Of a stretch of DNA of 64,000 nucleotides, positions 43,403 through 53,314 are shown in pieces. The number at the start of each line of letters is the position of its first letter. Within the stretch, counting starts at the first letter, position 1. Under the pieces are notes generated by a model, which was not told the DNA's origin, did no database searches, and worked only from the letters and a program-made list of their open reading frames with translations. The DNA is from CAYSEW01 sp964430245 (lineage in GTDB: Bacteria; Bacteroidota; Bacteroidia; Flavobacteriales_D; Parvicellaceae). Both the position numbers and the translations under genes were made by a program. Location of the stretch: NCBI GenBank assembly GCA_964430245.1, contig CAYSEW010000001.1, positions 124,001-188,000 of the forward strand, read 5' to 3'.

Positions 43403-45979
43403 TTAGAGCTTATTAAATTTATTTAAACTTATTCCGTCAATTGTAGATAGCATTAAAATATAAATTCCAGGTTTAAGTTCAGAAATACTAATTTCTATTT
43501 CTTTATTGGGAGATATATTGTCAATGAACTTGATAATTTGCCCATTTGAATTTAGAATTAAATAATTCAGTATAGCTGAACTAGATTTAACATTTATATT
43601 GTTTTTAGATGGAATAGGGTATAAGGAGGTTTCTAAATTATTTTCTTCAATAGACACAAAATTATATAAGGTGCTATCTGAAATATTAGAACATCCATTT
43701 TGATCAAATACTTCAACTTGATATTGACCATTGATATTCACAAATAATGTGCTATCATTCTCTCCATTTAGCAAAGTGCCGTTAATGTACCATTGATAAT
43801 TATTATATCCTTGATCAGCAGATAACTCATCAAAATTGATGGTAATAGACGGAGTAGGTGGTAAAGGGTTTTCAATTACATTAAAAAAGGCAGTATCACT
43901 TTTACATCCTGCAGAATCAGTTACAATCACAGATTGATTATTAGAAGCAGTATAATAGCTAGATGTTAAGCTAGACCCTGAACTCCAATTATAAAATTCA
44001 TAATCTAAAAATGTAGCTACTTCTGTACTGTCTTCATTAATGCAATATTCATTATTTAGTATAGTTGGGCTAAAAAGAGTATTGACCAAAGTATTATAAC
44101 CATCAGCTTTTCCATAACCAAAAGCAAAATTGGGGAGGGTCCCAGTAAATTGATCAGTATAGGCAGCACTGGTTAAATCATTTTTGAAATCCATATAGTT
44201 AGGTGTGTTGCATTTTTCAAGGTATAATGCAGCTATTCCAGCAACAACAGGACTTGACATAGAAGTGCCTCCATTAGGCATATGCATACCACCAATAGCT
44301 AAAATTGAATCATGAATGGAACCTAATAATCCTACCGGCCATGCACTATAAGTATTGTCACCAGAAGCAGCAATATCTGGTTTTAAGAAACCTGTTCTTG
44401 TAGGACCTTTACTAGAATTCAAAGAAAGTTCTCCTTTACAACATTGTTTCACTACATAATTACTAAGATTGTTTACAAATCCATAAGCATTAATATAATT
44501 AGAAACTGTAATTGTACTTGGTAAGCATTGAAAAGAGCTTACTAGTGTAGATAAAGTATCGGGTGAAGTATAATTAACTATATCAGGAAATTGAATAGAG
44601 GTTGGTATCTGATTTTCAGGTACCATGTCAGATACTCCTAAATTAGCTTGTTCAGACCATATGTCATAACTGCCAGCACCAGTTGCTTGGAATCTATAAT
44701 GATAGGAAGTGCTGTCAGCATAAGGAATGTAAGCTTGTAGCATATATACTCCACCTACCTGTTCAGCATAGTACATTATGGTAGCTAATTGATCCCCATT
44801 TGAATTTCTTATAGTATCATATAATAAAGAGGAAGGAGCACTTATGTTAGATGAAATATCAAAGTATTGTCCTTGTCCTCGGTGGCTGTAATATGGTGAA
44901 TGCATATCAGCTCCCATAGAGAATAAAACTTGATTAAATGAACCTGTATCTGCCCATAATTCAGCAAAAACGTAACCCCAAGAGCTATGCGGTTTAAACC
45001 AAGTAAATGTGGTGTCATTATTAACATCAGCATGTAAATGATAGGCTCCCCAGTTACCAGAATTACCTGCAGAACAAACAAATAAGTGTCCTCTTTTAGC
45101 TTGTATTAAGCTGTCAATATATAGTGAGTAAGGATCTAATCCATCATGAGATCCAAAATAAGTCCCTATACTTCCATTGATTACACATGGTTTGCCTACT
45201 GAATCTGCTATATGGTATATATATTCAGTTGCATCTACTACAGTGCTTAACCAATCAACTGCATTGAAATTAGTTTGAACCATAATAATATCAGATTCAG
45301 GAGCAACCCCCTTATGATACCCACTAGCTAATCCATTTCCAGAAGCAGAGCCAGCTACAGTTGTTCCATGGTAAGAGGCATTCCTGTTGTTAGTAGGTGT
45401 GCCTAAATTAATAGCAGTGCTGTCCCAGTGCTGTCCATATCCATAAGTAGAAGGTGTATTTACATTTGTTCCTAATGTTTGATCCCATAGATAAAGTATT
45501 CTTGTAGATCCATCAGCATTTTTAAAATCTCCATGTGCCCAATCGATTCCTGTATCTATGAAACCGACAACAACATCTTTACCAGAATACCCAGTATTAA
45601 GAGGAGGAACACCTGTATGAGCATCATTGATCCTATTATTTACTCTCATAGTATCATTTAGCGCTTTCCCTGGGTGTAAAGAGATATATGATTGTTTAAT
45701 GGATTTATTATCGTTGAATGCTTTGTATTGGTTGGTTGGGATTTTTACATAATGCCACCCTTTTACAGAACCTCGGTATTGCCCATTAAATTCATCACAA
45801 AGATCTTTTATTTTATTGATGTCTCCTTTTACAAAAAAACCTAAAGGAATTTCAGAATTAATATTTTCAGAAAGATGTTTTTGTAATTGAAAGTTTCCTA
45901 AATAGGTCTTCGATTCTTGACAGAGGTAAAAATTCAAAGAAAATAGGGTAATTAATAAGAGAGTAATTCGATTTTTCAT
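43403..45979 (-). CDS. T9SS-secreted subtilisin-like serine protease (S8)
   Basis: 858 residues from the ATG at 45979 (the open frame extends 8 codons upstream but then overlaps the neighbour). Signal peptide ending FYLCQ; propeptide-like region; S8 catalytic Asp in VVGFIDTGIDWAHGDF, His in YHGTTVAGSASGNG, Asn region in VCSAGNSGNWG, Ser in GGTSMSSPVVAGIAA. After the protease come two Ig/PKD-like segments (EYCINEDSTEVATFLDYEFY and NPLPPTPSITINFDELSADQ) and a T9SS sorting domain (LYPIPSKNNINVKSSSAILN to LNKFNKL). It is exported to the surface, with probable roles in nutrient acquisition or surface-protein processing. Confidence 0.92.
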   Translation of the reverse strand: MKNRITLLLITLFSLNFYLCQESKTYLGNFQLQKHLSENINSEIPLGFFVKGDINKIKDLCDEFNGQYRGSVKGWHYVKIPTNQYKAFNDNKSIKQSYISLHPGKALNDTMRVNNRINDAHTGVPPLNTGYSGKDVVVGFIDTGIDWAHGDFKNADGSTRILYLWDQTLGTNVNTPSTYGYGQHWDSTAINLGTPTNNRNASYHGTTVAGSASGNGLASGYHKGVAPESDIIMVQTNFNAVDWLSTVVDATEYIYHIADSVGKPCVINGSIGTYFGSHDGLDPYSLYIDSLIQAKRGHLFVCSAGNSGNWGAYHLHADVNNDTTFTWFKPHSSWGYVFAELWADTGSFNQVLFSMGADMHSPYYSHRGQGQYFDISSNISAPSSLLYDTIRNSNGDQLATIMYYAEQVGGVYMLQAYIPYADSTSYHYRFQATGAGSYDIWSEQANLGVSDMVPENQIPTSIQFPDIVNYTSPDTLSTLVSSFQCLPSTITVSNYINAYGFVNNLSNYVVKQCCKGELSLNSSKGPTRTGFLKPDIAASGDNTYSAWPVGLLGSIHDSILAIGGMHMPNGGTSMSSPVVAGIAALYLEKCNTPNYMDFKNDLTSAAYTDQFTGTLPNFAFGYGKADGYNTLVNTLFSPTILNNEYCINEDSTEVATFLDYEFYNWSSGSSLTSSYYTASNNQSVIVTDSAGCKSDTAFFNVIENPLPPTPSITINFDELSADQGYNNYQWYINGTLLNGENDSTLFVNINGQYQVEVFDQNGCSNISDSTLYNFVSIEENNLETSLYPIPSKNNINVKSSSAILNYLILNSNGQIIKFIDNISPNKEIEISISELKPGIYILMLSTIDGISLNKFNKL

Positions 45980-45989
45980 ATTGTTAAAG

Positions 45990-46442
45990 TTAACAAATAT
46001 CATTGAACATTGGTATGGTTTTTAAAAACTCCATTTTGCCGGATTTAAAATCTACATGACAACAATAGAGATCAATACCATTTGTAATTAATAAATACGT
46101 TGCTTTTAGTTGAATGTTATACCTTAAAATTTGTTCAAGTGTACTTTGGTTAAGTTTTATTTTAGGAGATTTACATTCCGCTATCATTAAAGGATTCCCA
46201 GCTTTATTATAAATTAAAAGGTCAAATCTTTTTTCTAGTTTATTAATAATGATTTTCTTTTCAATGGCCATTAAACTTTTTGGATATTTAAATTGAATAT
46301 TTAAGTATTTCCATAAGTGTTGTCTGACATTTTCTTCTGGTGTAAGTTGTAGCCATTTTTTTCTTAATTCATCATAAACCAAAGTTTTGTTACTTTCGTT
46401 ACGAGTCTTAAAATTGAAGTTTGGGAAAAAAAGGTCTGCCAT
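45990..46442 (-). CDS. Short HsdR-N-like (restriction-endonuclease-fold) protein
   Basis: 150 residues. The HsdR N-terminal nuclease-like motif is visible: DLLIYNKAGNPLMIAECKSP carries the D...ExK pattern, and LEQILRYNIQLKATYLLITNG follows. It has no helicase region and no HsdM or HsdS nearby, so this is not a type I restriction system. This solitary gene next to holA is common in Bacteroidota. Its role is unknown, perhaps a structure-specific nuclease. It is divergent from holA by 55 bp. Confidence 0.82.
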   Translation of the reverse strand: MADLFFPNFNFKTRNESNKTLVYDELRKKWLQLTPEENVRQHLWKYLNIQFKYPKSLMAIEKKIIINKLEKRFDLLIYNKAGNPLMIAECKSPKIKLNQSTLEQILRYNIQLKATYLLITNGIDLYCCHVDFKSGKMEFLKTIPMFNDIC

Positions 46443-46497
46443 ATTTAAAAGACAATTTAGTAGGTAAGTTTTACTTTTTTCAGTAAATATATGTTAT

Positions 46498-47502
46498 ATG
46501 AATTTTAATAAGATAGCTAAGGATATAGAAAATGGACAATACCAGCCTATTTATTTTATACAGGGTGAAGAAGCTTTTTATATTGATCAGCTATCTGATC
46601 TTATTCAGCATTCAGTATTGAATGAAAATGAGCAGGAATTTAATCAGACAATTCTTTATGGTAGGGATACTACTATCGATAACATTATTAATGTTTCAAA
46701 ACGATTTCCCATGATGGCTCCTTATCAAGTTGTTATTGTAAAAGAAGCTCAGCATCTTATAAAGACAATAGATAAGTTAGCAGATTATGTAAATGCATAT
46801 GCACCAACTACAATATTGGTCATTAATTATAAAAATAAAAAACTCGATAAACGAAAAGCTTTAGGGAAGTTACTTAATTCTAAAGGCTTTATATATGATT
46901 CCGAACCTATTAAGGATTATAAGTTGCCTGAATGGATTATAGAGCAAGGGAAGTCAAAGGATTTAAAAGTTCATCCTAAAGCTGCGATCTTATTGGCTGA
47001 GTTTATTGGAAATGATCTTTCTTCAATTATTTCAACTTTAGATAAGCTTAAAGTTGTGTTAAATGATAAAAAAGAAATTAGCATAGATGTTGTTCATAAA
47101 AATGTAGGATTTTCAAAAGAATTTAATTTGTTTGAGCTTCAGAATGCTATTGCTGAAAAAAATGTAATAAAAGCCAATTTGATCATTCAACATTTTGGAC
47201 ATAATTCTAAAAGTTATCCAATGGTGCTGACAATTAGTTCATTATATGTTTTTTTTACAAAGCTGATGAAATACCATTTCTATGCTGGTAAATTCAGTGA
47301 AGGGGAAATAGCAAAAAAAATTGGAGTGCATGTTTATTTTTTAAAGCAATATAGAAATGCGACTCAATTTTATAGTAAAAACAAATTAGCCAGGATCTTT
47401 GGATATTTAAGAGAATATGACCTTAAATCTAAAGGAGTTGATGATTATTCAACTTCAGATAATGATCTTTTGAAGGAGCTGATTTTCAAGATAATGCATT
47501 AA
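46498..47502 (+). CDS. holA: DNA polymerase III subunit delta
   Basis: 334 residues, the usual length. HolA features: IYFIQGEEAFYIDQL at the N-terminus (degenerate Walker A region), NVSKRFPMMAPYQVVIVKEA, TTILVINYKNKKLDKRKALG, and the C-terminal collar helices (LFELQNAIAEKNVIKANLII and beyond). It is the clamp-loader wrench subunit that opens the sliding clamp. It is divergent from the HsdR-N gene, a conserved pairing. Confidence 0.93.
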   Translation: MNFNKIAKDIENGQYQPIYFIQGEEAFYIDQLSDLIQHSVLNENEQEFNQTILYGRDTTIDNIINVSKRFPMMAPYQVVIVKEAQHLIKTIDKLADYVNAYAPTTILVINYKNKKLDKRKALGKLLNSKGFIYDSEPIKDYKLPEWIIEQGKSKDLKVHPKAAILLAEFIGNDLSSIISTLDKLKVVLNDKKEISIDVVHKNVGFSKEFNLFELQNAIAEKNVIKANLIIQHFGHNSKSYPMVLTISSLYVFFTKLMKYHFYAGKFSEGEIAKKIGVHVYFLKQYRNATQFYSKNKLARIFGYLREYDLKSKGVDDYSTSDNDLLKELIFKIMH

Positions 47503-47510
47503 ACAACTTC

Positions 47511-48236
47511 TCAATCACTATATAATAATATTTCTAACCCTAAAGTAAGTCTAGGTAGTTCTAAAGATGTAAAATTGTTATTATCATTAAAGATGTCTGC
47601 TATTCTGTACCTGCTAAAAATACAGCTTTTAACATTTCCTAGTCTTAATGTAAACCCATATTCAAATGGGTTGATGTAAGACAGTTTTTTCATAGTAATT
47701 TTTGCATTTTTAGAAATGTCTGCAATTTCAAGTTGATACATAAACCTTCTGCTGAAATTATAGCTTCCATATATTCCAAGATCTAAATATTTACCTAACT
47801 GATTTCCTCTTTTAGGTTTGAAATTAATCTGAAAAGCAAGGGCGTTACTTATTTGATGATAAATGTATTTAGCTTTTTTTAGTCCTAAACTCGCAATTGG
47901 AAGTTCTGGGTCCTTATCTAAATTAAGTTTATTCCAAGATGAGATAAATGTTAGGTCATAAATAAACCCAAGAATTTTATTGATTTTAAATCTATAAATT
48001 GTTCCTGTTTTTAGATCAAGACTAGATTTAAGAGGTAAAAAATTTTCATTATTTACATTAAGTAAATTGGTTTTGCTTCCAAAACCAATAAAGCTGTAAA
48101 CAAAATATTTTCTATTTGGACCATTCCCAAGGTCCACTTCTGAAAAATCTTCTGGTGTAGATTCAGTCAATAATAGGTGCTGACTATATATACTAGAAAT
48201 CGATAAGAATAATATAATCAGTATAAATCTTATCAT
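47511..48236 (-). CDS. Outer-membrane protein of unknown function, coupled to a subtilase
   Basis: 241 residues. Signal peptide (MIRFILIILFLSISSIYS), then beta-rich sequence with alternating aromatics (KYFVYSFIGFGSKTNLLN, LGKYLDLGIYGSYNFSRRFM, FEYGFTLRLGNVK) and ending in a hydrophobic strand (LGLEILLYSD). A barrel is likely. Its start overlaps the end of the upstream subtilase gene by 4 bp, so the two are co-translated and may function together. No family is recognised. Confidence 0.65.
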   Translation of the reverse strand: MIRFILIILFLSISSIYSQHLLLTESTPEDFSEVDLGNGPNRKYFVYSFIGFGSKTNLLNVNNENFLPLKSSLDLKTGTIYRFKINKILGFIYDLTFISSWNKLNLDKDPELPIASLGLKKAKYIYHQISNALAFQINFKPKRGNQLGKYLDLGIYGSYNFSRRFMYQLEIADISKNAKITMKKLSYINPFEYGFTLRLGNVKSCIFSRYRIADIFNDNNNFTSLELPRLTLGLEILLYSD

Positions 48237-49885
48237 AAATTGATGGATTTAGTAAAGCCTCTGTAATGAAATCTAAGTATTTTATTCTTGTATTGACTTT
48301 TTGGTAATGTTAGAATATCTTTTTGAACTACAGTAATCACTTTATAGGAGTCTAAATATCCAGATTGGTTTTCAATATGAAAATAAAAATAGGGGTGCTT
48401 GTCTTGTTTTATACTGGCATACTCTGTTGTGTATTCATCAAACAAATGAAAGAATTGGTAAATGAGTTTTTCCTTAATTGATTCTGTTTGAATTAATTCA
48501 GCATAATGGAAAGACTCATTTTTGATTTCTATTTTTATGGAGTCCTCAGTGTTAATTATAGTAAATGTTGGTGTTTGTTCATATGTTGGGTTAATGAAAT
48601 AAGATGCTTGAGGAATTCCATAACCATGAGCATAATCGTAATAAGGGTATAAAGTTGAGCTTTCTTCTAATTTCTTAAAGACCTCCATATTTGTGAGATT
48701 AGGGTTGGTTTGCCAAGCACAAGCTGCAAATCCAGCAATTAGAGGACTAGCAAATGAGGTGCCTTGTGTTTCATGCAGTCTGTTTTTATAATCATATGCC
48801 ATCACATGTCCAATCCCCATTAGGTTGGGTTTTAATCGAAAATCTGAAGTAGGGCCAAAGGAGCTGAAGTTGGTGTGGATTCCAGTCCAAGGATTCAATG
48901 CACCTATGGTTAGTACACTATCTGCATCAGCTGGAGCAGATATGTATTTCCAATTTGTATTTCCTTCATTTCCTGCAGCACTTATAACTAGCATTCCTTT
49001 TTTTGCAGCAATGTTTCCAGCTTTTGAAATAATAGTAGTTTGTCCATCCATATCTTCTTTAAAATAGCCATGTAGATTATATCCTAATGAGCTATTGATA
49101 ATATCTGCTCCATTTTTGTCTGCCCACTCAATAGCCATTAACCAATCTTCTTCTTCAGCAAACGATTCAGAAAGAATTCTTTCTGTTCTTGCTAAAAGGA
49201 ATTCAGCTTCTGTTGCGAGTCCAATAGGTTGGCCTTTGTAAATACCAGCAATGCAGCTTAAAACAATTGTTCCATGAGAACTAGACCTATAAACATTAGG
49301 TTCGTTTTTATGGAAATCCCATGTGTTTATAATTCTATTAGAATCTCTAATATGGGAAAAAACGTTTAACACATCTACTTTTGGAAAACCAGCATCAATA
49401 ATACAGATCCTAATTCCATTACCTGTAAATTTATTTTTCCTGAAAAGTTGACCTTCCATCCATGCTGTTTGCCCAGTTAGTAAGGATTGCTCTCCTTCAG
49501 ATAATTGTCCGACATATTCGCAAATTTGTTGTTTGGAGATCATTGGAACTATATCCTCAACAAATGGTAATGCTTCAATAAGCTGAATTTTTTCTTTATC
49601 TAGAATACATGCCAATGCATTGAACCACCTGGTATGTCCTGTTATTGTGTCTGCGTATTGTTGAATGGATTGGATGTAATTTTCGTTAATTGGTCGATCA
49701 GTATAGTGGTCTAAGGGATATCCAACATTATTTCTTCTTTCAATAGCTTTAGAATCAAAATATTCATAGGGGTTAAATTCCACACCATTTTTGTCAGATA
49801 AAAACACCCAGTATTTTTCCTGTCCAATAATGAAATTAACATTGAATATTAAAAAGAAAAATAAGAGCTGTTTTAATTTTATCAT
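48233..49885 (-). CDS. Secreted subtilisin-like serine protease without T9SS domain
   Basis: 550 residues. Signal peptide (QLLFFFLIFNVNFIIG) and short propeptide. Catalytic Asp in GIRICIIDAGFPKVDVL, His in RSSSHGTIVLSCIAG, oxyanion Asn in VISAAGNEGNT, Ser in GTSFASPLIAGFAA. The ~130 residues after the protease domain are beta-rich but carry no YPNPA-type sorting signal, so it probably stays in the periplasm or uses another route, unlike the S8 protease at 43403. The EDWLMAIEWADKNGADII segment is typical of the family. It overlaps the barrel protein gene by 4 bp. Confidence 0.9.
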   Translation of the reverse strand: MIKLKQLLFFFLIFNVNFIIGQEKYWVFLSDKNGVEFNPYEYFDSKAIERRNNVGYPLDHYTDRPINENYIQSIQQYADTITGHTRWFNALACILDKEKIQLIEALPFVEDIVPMISKQQICEYVGQLSEGEQSLLTGQTAWMEGQLFRKNKFTGNGIRICIIDAGFPKVDVLNVFSHIRDSNRIINTWDFHKNEPNVYRSSSHGTIVLSCIAGIYKGQPIGLATEAEFLLARTERILSESFAEEEDWLMAIEWADKNGADIINSSLGYNLHGYFKEDMDGQTTIISKAGNIAAKKGMLVISAAGNEGNTNWKYISAPADADSVLTIGALNPWTGIHTNFSSFGPTSDFRLKPNLMGIGHVMAYDYKNRLHETQGTSFASPLIAGFAACAWQTNPNLTNMEVFKKLEESSTLYPYYDYAHGYGIPQASYFINPTYEQTPTFTIINTEDSIKIEIKNESFHYAELIQTESIKEKLIYQFFHLFDEYTTEYASIKQDKHPYFYFHIENQSGYLDSYKVITVVQKDILTLPKSQYKNKILRFHYRGFTKSINL

Positions 49886-49930
49886 AAAGCCCTAAAATTA
49901 ATTAATTTCGAATTAAAATAAATAAATCAT

Positions 49931-50941
49931 ATGATAGATTTAAGAAGTGATACTTTAACATTACCTTCTGAAGATATGAAAAAGGTTATGTTTTCTGCTC
50001 CATTAGGAGATGATGTTTTTGTGGAAGACCCCACGGTAATTGAATTAGAGAAAAAGGGAGCTGCCCTTTTTAATAAAGAGGCAGCATTGTTTTGTCCTTC
50101 TGGAACAATGACCAATCAAATTGCAATTAATATACATACTCAGCCAGGAGATGAGCTGATCTGCAGTAGAGAGTCACATGTATATAATTATGAAGGTGGA
50201 GGCATAGCGAAAAATTCAGGGGCATCAATGAGGTTGATTGAAGGTTCTTCAGGTTTAATAGATTATAAAGATGTGTTAAGTAATATCAATATAGATGATG
50301 TTCATTACCCTATTACAAGTTTGGTGGTTCTTGAGAATACTTCTAATAGAGGAGGCGGTGTTTGTTATCACTTTTCTGAAATGGAAAAAATCAGTAAAGT
50401 ATGTAGAGAAAATAATTTAAAGTTACATCTTGATGGGGCTAGAGTTTTTAATGCTATTGTTAGAAATAAAGAAAATTCAATAAGCTATGGGGAAATATTT
50501 GATTCTATTTCTGTTTGTTTATCCAAAGGGCTAGGTGCTCCCATTGGATCTTTACTAATTGGAAACAAATCATTTATTCAAAAAGCAAGGAGAGTAAGGA
50601 AAGTACTAGGTGGAGGAATGCGTCAGGTAGGCGTTATTGCTGCAGCTGGTATATATGCTCTTGAGCATAATATAAATAGATTAGCTAATGATCATAAAAG
50701 GGCGGAAAGCATAGAAAAAGCTGCTAATAAGTGTTCTTGGGTTGATCATGTAATTAAAACAGAGACCAATATTATCGTTATTAATTTGAAAACTACATAT
50801 ACAAATGATGATTTTGTTTCTAAATTAAAAAAGGAAGGGATTTTATGTATTTCTTTTGGTGTAGGTAGAGTGAGAATGGTTACTCACCTAGATATAGATG
50901 ATAATGATGTGAAATATATTGTCGAAAAATTAAATTTCTAA
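49931..50941 (+). CDS. Low-specificity L-threonine aldolase (beta-eliminating lyase family)
   Basis: 336 residues. PLP fold type I aldolase: MIDLRSDTLTLPSEDMKKVM at the very N-terminus, GDDVFVEDPTVIELEKKGAALF, LFCPSGTMTNQIA, HVYNYEGGGIA, LHLDGARVFNA and the PLP lysine in CLSKGLGAPIGSLL. It splits threonine or allo-threonine to glycine and acetaldehyde. It is divergent from the subtilase by 45 bp and overlaps the convergent epimerase gene by 12 bp. Confidence 0.92.
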   Translation: MIDLRSDTLTLPSEDMKKVMFSAPLGDDVFVEDPTVIELEKKGAALFNKEAALFCPSGTMTNQIAINIHTQPGDELICSRESHVYNYEGGGIAKNSGASMRLIEGSSGLIDYKDVLSNINIDDVHYPITSLVVLENTSNRGGGVCYHFSEMEKISKVCRENNLKLHLDGARVFNAIVRNKENSISYGEIFDSISVCLSKGLGAPIGSLLIGNKSFIQKARRVRKVLGGGMRQVGVIAAAGIYALEHNINRLANDHKRAESIEKAANKCSWVDHVIKTETNIIVINLKTTYTNDDFVSKLKKEGILCISFGVGRVRMVTHLDIDDNDVKYIVEKLNF

Positions 50942-51925
50942 AAAGTATTTAGCAGCATTTTTAATAGCATCATTTGTTGAATAGAATTCAAAAGACAATT
51001 CATTTTTGATCTTTGTTGAATCATAGTAAAATTGCTGACTTGTGGTCCTGGCAGTTTCTTTAGTAATAGGAGGAGTTTTTCCAGTAAAATAAGACTTTAA
51101 GAGTGCTAATCTCCAGGCAATTTCAAGAGTTGTTTTAGAAGCTAATTTATTTGGGGCCTCCTTATTTAAAGATTTTGCTATTTCAGAAAAAACTTCTTTA
51201 TAGGAAAGGTTTTCACTTACTAATATGTATTTTTCAGAATGGATCTGACTATTGGTAAGTGATATTATAGCCTTTGATACGTCTCTAACGTCTACAAATC
51301 CATTTACTCCTTCGGTATAATATTTCAATCCTTTATGAATATTCTTAAAAAGAGTAGTGCTGGACCTGTTCCAATTTGATGGTCCAATAATAATGCCTGG
51401 GTTTACAATCACTGCTGGTAAACCTTCATTAATTCCTCTCCAGATTTCTCTCTCAGCTCCATATTTTGTTATCGCATAATAACTATTGTTCTTGTCGCTT
51501 TTCCATTTATTTTCTTCAGTAAAATAGTGTGTGTTGTTTCTTCCAATTGCAGCAATTGAGCTAACATGTCCTATTTTTTTTACTCTGGAGGATAACGCTT
51601 GGTTAACTATATTGGTTGTGCCTTTTACATTAACATCATACATTCTTTTAAAATGTTTTTTGTGAAAACTCACTAAAGCTGCAGCATGGTAAACGTTATC
51701 TATTTGGTCCATAGCTTCTTCCAAACTTGGGATGTTTAGAACATCTCCTTCAACCCATTCTATTTTTTCATAAAGATCATTTTTTTTATAAAAATCAAAA
51801 ATTGACTTTATTGGTTCAAGATTACTTTTACTTCTTTTTAGGGCTCTTACAGGAAGGTCTTTTTTAAGAAGATCTAAAATTATATGGGAACCTACTAAAC
51901 CAGTTCCGCCTGTGACTAAATTCAT
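50930..51925 (-). CDS. NAD-dependent epimerase/dehydratase-family (extended SDR) protein
   Basis: 331 residues. Rossmann N-terminus NLVTGGTGLVGSHIILDLLK (TGGTGLVG), DNVYHAAALVSF, catalytic YxxxK in YYAITKYGAER (Tyr-Ala-Ile-Thr-Lys), and VIVNPGIIIGPSNW. It resembles dihydroflavonol-4-reductase-like SDRs of Bacteroidota. The substrate is unknown. Single gene, divergent from tyrS. Confidence 0.87.
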   Translation of the reverse strand: MNLVTGGTGLVGSHIILDLLKKDLPVRALKRSKSNLEPIKSIFDFYKKNDLYEKIEWVEGDVLNIPSLEEAMDQIDNVYHAAALVSFHKKHFKRMYDVNVKGTTNIVNQALSSRVKKIGHVSSIAAIGRNNTHYFTEENKWKSDKNNSYYAITKYGAEREIWRGINEGLPAVIVNPGIIIGPSNWNRSSTTLFKNIHKGLKYYTEGVNGFVDVRDVSKAIISLTNSQIHSEKYILVSENLSYKEVFSEIAKSLNKEAPNKLASKTTLEIAWRLALLKSYFTGKTPPITKETARTTSQQFYYDSTKIKNELSFEFYSTNDAIKNAAKYFLEI

Positions 51926-52009
51926 ATTCTAAAATTAGAATAAAAAGAGCAATATAATATTAGAATCATTTTTTAAATAATATTAATAGGTGATGTTTTA
52001 TTAAAAAGA

Positions 52010-52017
52010 TAAATTTG
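52010..52017 (+). promoter_or_regulatory. Probable -7 box for tyrS
   Basis: TAAATTTG matches TAnnTTTG exactly and would start transcription near 52024, about 13 nt before the TTG start codon. The -33 TTTG is not evident at the expected distance. Confidence 0.4.
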
Positions 52018-52036
52018 TTTTAAAATTAATTTTGGT

Positions 52037-53314
52037 TTGAATTTTATTGAAGAATTAAAATGGAGAGGCATGATTCATGATATTATGCCTGGCACAGAAG
52101 AAATGCTAAATAAAGGCATGACTTCAGGTTATATTGGCTTTGATCCTACTGCAGACTCTTTACATATAGGAAGTTTAGTTCAGATCATGATATTGGTGCA
52201 TTTTCAAAGAGCAGGACATAAACCCATTGCTTTAATAGGCGGAGCTACTGGTATGGTAGGAGACCCTTCTGGTAAATCACAGGAAAGAAATTTATTAAAT
52301 AAAGAAACGTTAGATGCTAACTTAAATGCAGTAAGAGTTCAGTTGGAAAAGTACCTTGATTTTAATTCTGGGGAAAATGCTGCAGAATTAGTTAATAATT
52401 ACGATTGGTATAAAGATTTTTCTTTTTTGGATTTTATTAGAGATGTTGGAAAACACATTACATTAAATTATATGCTTTCCAAAGATTCTGTTAAGTCAAG
52501 AATGGAAACAGGGATGTCTTTTACAGAATTCAGTTATCAGTTAGTACAGGGGTATGACTTTTATTGGTTGTATAAAAATAAAAATTGTAAAATTCAATTA
52601 GGAGGTTCTGATCAGTGGGGAAATATTGTTTGTGGAACTGAATTTATTAGAAGAAAAGATGGTGGTGAAGCATTTGCAGTAACTACTCCATTGATTAAGA
52701 AAGCAGATGGGACAAAATTTGGTAAAACAGAAGGAGGTAATATTTGGTTAGATCCATCAAAAACATCTCCTTATAAATTTTATCAATACTGGATAAACTC
52801 ATCTGATGCCGATGCTGAAAACTACATTAAGATATTTACACTTTTAAGTAAAGATGAAATAGGTCAACTAGTTAAAGACCATTCTGAAAACCCCTCATTA
52901 AGGATTTTACAAAAAGAGCTAGCAAAAGATGTAACAGTAAGAATACATGGAAAAGAGCAGTTCAATGCTGCTAAAAGTGCTTCTGAGATTCTTTTTCAGA
53001 AAGGAGCTGCTGCAGTTGAAGGATTAAAAAAAATGGATGAACTTTTATTTTTAGAAGTATTTGAAGGAGTTACTCAAGCTGTTGTCGACAAAAAAAAGAT
53101 TGGCAGCTTGAATATTATTGATGCTTTATCATCAGAAACTAATTTTTTAAAATCAAATGGAGAGGCTAGGAGAGCTCTTAAGGAAAATTCCATTTCAGTT
53201 AATAAACAAAAAGTGAATGACAGTAAGGTGATTACCAGTGATGATTTAATTAATGATCAATTTGTGTTGATTCAAAGAGGAAAAAAGAATTATTTTATTT
53301 TAAAAGTAAATTAA
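52037..53314 (+). CDS. tyrS: Tyrosine--tRNA ligase
   Basis: 425 residues. Class I synthetase: GFDPTADSLHIGSLVQI with the HIGH-like HIG at 43-45, tyrosine pocket YDFYWLYKNKNCKIQLGGSDQW, the KMSKS-like loop KADGTKFGKT (about 222-231), and a C-terminal S4 RNA-binding domain (SNGEARRALKENSISVNKQK). It charges tRNA-Tyr. The start is TTG at 52037; the next in-frame ATG would remove conserved N-terminal sequence (NFIEELKWRGMIHDIMPG). It overlaps the convergent LuxE-like gene by 4 bp. Confidence 0.96.
   Translation: MNFIEELKWRGMIHDIMPGTEEMLNKGMTSGYIGFDPTADSLHIGSLVQIMILVHFQRAGHKPIALIGGATGMVGDPSGKSQERNLLNKETLDANLNAVRVQLEKYLDFNSGENAAELVNNYDWYKDFSFLDFIRDVGKHITLNYMLSKDSVKSRMETGMSFTEFSYQLVQGYDFYWLYKNKNCKIQLGGSDQWGNIVCGTEFIRRKDGGEAFAVTTPLIKKADGTKFGKTEGGNIWLDPSKTSPYKFYQYWINSSDADAENYIKIFTLLSKDEIGQLVKDHSENPSLRILQKELAKDVTVRIHGKEQFNAAKSASEILFQKGAAAVEGLKKMDELLFLEVFEGVTQAVVDKKKIGSLNIIDALSSETNFLKSNGEARRALKENSISVNKQKVNDSKVITSDDLINDQFVLIQRGKKNYFILKVN

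Noticed and set aside
45990..46442. Type I restriction system
   Set aside because: Only a short HsdR-N-like domain is present, with no helicase part, HsdM or HsdS; the solitary gene next to holA is a common Bacteroidota arrangement.
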